From Acidimicrobiia bacterium (GTDB lineage: Bacteria; Actinomycetota; Acidimicrobiia; IMCC26256): a DNA stretch of 8,012 nucleotides. A program made the position numbers and the translations under genes. The stretch covers positions 1-8,012 of the forward strand of contig JALRDW010000086.1 in NCBI GenBank assembly GCA_023262065.1, read 5' to 3'. A model generated the notes under the pieces. The model was not told the DNA's origin, made no database searches, and saw nothing but the letters and a program-made list of their open reading frames with translations. Positions 6,291 to 8,012 of this stretch are shown in pieces (the first letter of the stretch is position 1; every line of letters begins with the position of its first letter).

Positions 6291-6304
6291 GTTCCGGGAG
6301 GAAC
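6291..6304 (+). promoter_or_regulatory. Shine-Dalgarno inside a small hairpin (GTTCC-GGGA-GGAAC)
   Basis: GGGAGGAA (6296-6303) is a strong ribosome-binding site, 5 nt before GTG 6309 and 8 nt before ATG 6312, and it decides the start of the small gene. The same bases lie in the loop and right arm of a 5-bp perfect inverted repeat, so the mRNA could partly hide its own binding site. Confidence 0.5.
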
Positions 6305-6311
6305 GAACGTG

Positions 6312-6593
6312 ATGCACCCATCGATGCCCGAGTTCGCGAGCGGCTGCGCCGGACGTGATCGTGCCGACGCGCTCGATCTCGAACCCCTGCTCGTGCCGAT
6401 CCGCACAGGCATGACCGACCGGCATCCCACGGACCTGCTCGAGATCCAGCTCGAGACCGCGGCCGAGCAGCTCCGGATCGCCCGCGAGCGACTCGTCCGA
6501 TCGCGCCGCCGCGTGGCCGAGCTGCAGGAGGCGGTCGGACAGGTGCAGGCCTTCCTCGATCTCGCCCGCCGCCGGTGCGCCGTCCCGGCCTGA
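6312..6593 (+). CDS. Small basic coiled-coil protein of unknown function
   Basis: This is a 93-residue protein that I do not recognise. The N-terminal third (1-37) is Pro/Gly-containing and probably disordered. Residues about 40-88 (from DLLEIQLETAAEQL to FLDLARRR) form one long amphipathic helix with Leu/Ile/Val at heptad-like spacing, many Arg and Glu, and no helix breaker, so a two-stranded coiled coil or helical hairpin is likely. There is no signal peptide or membrane segment. Two Cys residues (12 and 89) lie outside the helix. The start is set by GGGAGGAA. GTG at 6309 is an alternative that adds one residue, and ATG at 6411 would give only the helix (60 residues) but has no good ribosome site. 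The stop is 6 bp from the end of the convergent P450 gene. Confidence 0.6.
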   Translation: MHPSMPEFASGCAGRDRADALDLEPLLVPIRTGMTDRHPTDLLEIQLETAAEQLRIARERLVRSRRRVAELQEAVGQVQAFLDLARRRCAVPA

Positions 6594-6599
6594 GGTCGG

Positions 6600-7796
6600 T
6601 CAGACGCCGAGGCGCAGCGGCACGCGCAGGATGCCGGCGATGACGCCGGAGGCGAGCCGCTCGACCGCTCCCGCCGGTTCCAGCGTGGCGAACCGGCGCG
6701 CCGCCTCCTCGAGGAACACCCGGGCCTCGAGCCGGGCGAGCACCGCGCCGAGGCAGAAGTGCTCGCCGAACCCGAGGGAGACGTGGGGATTCGGATCCCG
6801 GGTCGCGTCGAAGGACCCGGCCGTGTCCCCGAACACCTCCTCGTCCCGATTCGCCGCGGCGTAGACGAGCAGGACCGGCTCGCCGGCCCGGATCGTCTCG
6901 CCCCGCACCTCGACGTCGCGGGTCGCCGTGCGCATGAACGAGATCACCGGCGTGGTCCAGCGCAGGCACTCCTCGACGGCGACCGGGATCGTCTCCGGGT
7001 GTGCGCGCAGCCTGGTCCACTGGTCGGGGTGCTCGCTGAACGCCAGGAGCGCGCCGCTCACCAGGTTGCGGGTCGTCTCGTTCCCGGCCACGAGCAGTTG
7101 GCCGTAGAACATCATGAGTTCCGCATCGTCGAGTCCGACACCGTCCACCTCGGCGGTGCAGAGCAGCGAGACGAGGTCGTCGCGCGGATCGGCGCGGCGC
7201 TCGGCGACGAGATCGAGGAAGTACACCGCCATCTCGGTGAGCGCGGCCTCGCTCTCCGGTGTCGTGCCCTGCGCCGCCTCGATCATGAGGTCGGTCCACA
7301 CGCGGAACCGCGGCCAGTCGTCACCGGGTACCCCGAGGAGGTCCGCGATCACGAGGAGTGGGAACGGGACCGCGAGCGTCTCGACCACATCGACCTCGAC
7401 CCCCGGCTCGACCGCCTCGAGCAGAGCGCGGGCCCGGTCCCGGATCCGGGCCTCGAGCGTGCGGATGTGCGAGGTGGAGAACCCCGGGTTCACGAGCCGG
7501 CGGTACCGGCCGTGCTCCGGTGGGTCGACGTACAGCAACGCACCCGGGATCTGCGGGAGGTCGCGCCCGATGTCCATGAGCAGGATCCCCTCCGAGGAGC
7601 AGAAGGACCCGGGGTCGCGGGAGATCCGGAGGACGTCGGCGTGCTTCGTCGCGATCCAGCACCCGGGGTCCGCCAGCCATGCCAGCGGTGCCTCACGACG
7701 CAGCCGCGCGTACTGGGGGAACGGATCGCCGGCGTAGAGCGCGGGGTCCGCGATCGGGGCGACGAGTTCGGGGTCCGCAGAACGGCCGGTGCTCAC
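6600..7796 (-). CDS. Cytochrome P450 monooxygenase
   Basis: This complete 398-residue soluble bacterial P450 is a heme-thiolate monooxygenase. The I-helix oxygen-activation motif AGNETT is at 237-242, the K-helix ExxR (ECLR) at 276-279, and the heme loop LGFGEHFCLG at 341-350 with axial Cys348. The segment DPPEHGRYRRLVNPGFS near residue 91 is the usual C-helix region with the heme-propionate-binding His/Arg. The first residue of the heme signature is Leu instead of the usual Phe. The overall pattern resembles actinobacterial P450s acting on lipids, sterols or terpenes, but no CYP family is assigned. No redox partner is encoded nearby. The GTG start at 7796 is chosen because GAGGA lies 7 nt upstream and the protein then begins at the normal length. 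An in-frame ATG at 7865 would add 23 atypical residues and run across the candidate tRNA promoter. Confidence 0.93.
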   Translation of the reverse strand: MSTGRSADPELVAPIADPALYAGDPFPQYARLRREAPLAWLADPGCWIATKHADVLRISRDPGSFCSSEGILLMDIGRDLPQIPGALLYVDPPEHGRYRRLVNPGFSTSHIRTLEARIRDRARALLEAVEPGVEVDVVETLAVPFPLLVIADLLGVPGDDWPRFRVWTDLMIEAAQGTTPESEAALTEMAVYFLDLVAERRADPRDDLVSLLCTAEVDGVGLDDAELMMFYGQLLVAGNETTRNLVSGALLAFSEHPDQWTRLRAHPETIPVAVEECLRWTTPVISFMRTATRDVEVRGETIRAGEPVLLVYAAANRDEEVFGDTAGSFDATRDPNPHVSLGFGEHFCLGAVLARLEARVFLEEAARRFATLEPAGAVERLASGVIAGILRVPLRLGV

Positions 7797-7803
7797 GGTG
7801 CCA

Positions 7804-7808
7804 TCCTC
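7804..7808 (-). promoter_or_regulatory. Shine-Dalgarno GAGGA of the P450 gene
   Basis: On the minus strand GAGGA is followed by 7 nt and then GTG (7796-7794). It supports GTG as the start rather than the ATG 69 bp upstream. Confidence 0.55.
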
Positions 7809-7847
7809 GCAGAACCGGTGGCGACCGGGCGTCGGTGGCCCGGCGGG

Positions 7848-7853
7848 TAACCT
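7848..7853 (+). promoter_or_regulatory. Candidate -10 element (TAACCT) for tRNA-Cys
   Basis: TAACCT matches TANNNT, 29 nt before the mature tRNA 5' end. It would give a short leader containing the 7861-7878 hairpin. The -35 region is not recognisable. Confidence 0.35.
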
Positions 7854-7860
7854 CGCCGAG

Positions 7861-7878
7861 CGCATCGTCCGCGATGCG
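7861..7878 (+). other. Perfect 7-bp hairpin just upstream of tRNA-Cys
   Basis: CGCATCG (7861-7867), loop TCCG, CGATGCG (7872-7878). It ends 4 nt before the tRNA. It could be a structured precursor leader near the RNase P cleavage site or a protein-binding palindrome. No T-tract follows, so a terminator is unlikely. Confidence 0.4.
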
Positions 7879-7882
7879 GCAC

Positions 7883-7954
7883 GGTGGTGTAGCCGAGTGG
7901 TTCAGGCAAGGGTCTGCAAAACCCTGGACGCGGGTTCAATTCCCGCCACCACCT
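7883..7954 (+). tRNA. tRNA-Cys (anticodon GCA)
   Basis: This is a 72-nt cloverleaf. The acceptor stem GGTGGTG (7883-7889) pairs perfectly with CACCACC (7947-7953). The D arm starts GCC at 7892 and closes with GGC at 7905-7907. The anticodon stem AGGGT/ACCCT encloses the loop CTGCAAA with GCA at 7916-7918. The variable loop is 4 nt, and the T arm is GCGGG-TTCAATT-CCCGC (7930-7946). The discriminator is T7954, matching U73, the known identity base of tRNA-Cys. CCA is not encoded, so it must be added after transcription. Confidence 0.97.
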
Positions 7955-7990
7955 CACCTGCGGTGCATCACGGGAACTGAGAAGGAAAAT

Positions 7991-8012
7991 TACCGGAGGT
8001 GGGACTCGAACC
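7991..8012 (-). tRNA. Second tRNA, 3' end only (continues beyond the window)
   Basis: Read on the minus strand the end of the window gives GG-TTCGAGT-CCCAC: a T-loop with the conserved TTCGA and the 3' side of a T stem. This is followed by acceptor strand CTCCGGT and discriminator A (complement of 7991), with no CCA. The 5' half and anticodon lie outside, so the amino acid cannot be named; the 5' acceptor strand should read ACCGGAG. The downstream minus-strand sequence contains a TTTT run (7987-7990 with 7986-7989 on the plus strand being A-rich), possibly part of its terminator. Confidence 0.85.

Larger units (their letters stand above)
6161..6308. other. Intergenic region with repeated GTTCC/GGAAC elements
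   Basis: This stretch between the desaturase stop and the small coiled-coil gene has no credible coding signal. It contains a weak GCGAG/CTCGC hairpin (6194-6206), a stronger hairpin at 6226-6248, and three GTTCCG strings starting at 6231, 6261 and 6291, exactly 30 bp apart. No T-rich tract follows the hairpins, so a classical intrinsic terminator for the desaturase is not visible. Confidence 0.5.

Noticed and set aside
6759..7850. Plus-strand open frame of 363 codons opposite the P450
   Set aside because: It is antisense to a gene with intact I-helix, ExxR and heme motifs. Its own translation shows no recognisable domain.
7797..7865. N-terminal extension of the P450 from ATG 7865
   Set aside because: It would add 23 Pro/Arg-rich residues with no family counterpart and has no good ribosome site. 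GTG 7796 has GAGGA at correct spacing.
1..8012. CRISPR array, insertion sequence, prophage, toxin-antitoxin or defence system
   Set aside because: There are no direct repeat-spacer units, transposase or integrase motifs, terminal inverted repeats or known defence domains. The genes are typical housekeeping or accessory metabolism.

Overview
This 8 kb window is ordinary chromosomal DNA of a high-GC bacterium, most likely an actinomycetote. The third codon positions are strongly G/C. GTG starts occur, TANNNT-type -10 elements lie 6-9 nt upstream of several start codons as in leaderless actinobacterial mRNAs, and neither tRNA encodes CCA. The class (for example Acidimicrobiia or Mycobacteriales) is only a guess. 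I see no phage, transposon, CRISPR array, defence locus or plasmid signature.

Left part (1-2951), plus strand: the C-terminal part of an MFE-2/HSD17B4-like (3R)-hydroxyacyl-CoA dehydrogenase (short-chain dehydrogenase/reductase, SDR); a major facilitator superfamily (MFS) exporter; a CGNR zinc-finger (ABATE-type) putative regulator; and a small VOC/glyoxalase-fold protein whose GTG start overlaps the CGNR stop codon. Facing these on the minus strand, with only 3 bp between stop codons, is a class 3 (fatty-aldehyde type) aldehyde dehydrogenase (2955-4376). It is followed by a HAD-superfamily hydrolase (4452-5165), also minus.

Middle part (5166-6160): the HAD gene is divergent from a membrane acyl-CoA Delta9-type desaturase. 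Its promoter holds the clearest regulatory signal in the window, a perfect 20-bp palindrome overlapping the -10 element, which looks like a TetR-family operator.

Right part (6161-8012): an intergenic region rich in inverted GTTCC/GGAAC elements precedes a small basic coiled-coil protein of unknown function. This gene converges on a cytochrome P450 (minus). A tRNA-Cys(GCA) gene follows on the plus strand. The window ends in the 3' half of a second, convergent tRNA on the minus strand.

Four of the enzymes (MFE-2-like SDR, ALDH3, desaturase, P450) belong to families that act on fatty acyl, alkane or sterol-type substrates. A lipid-metabolism theme is plausible, but strand changes show that they do not form one operon. 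I found no convincing undescribed multi-gene system; the best leads are regulatory.
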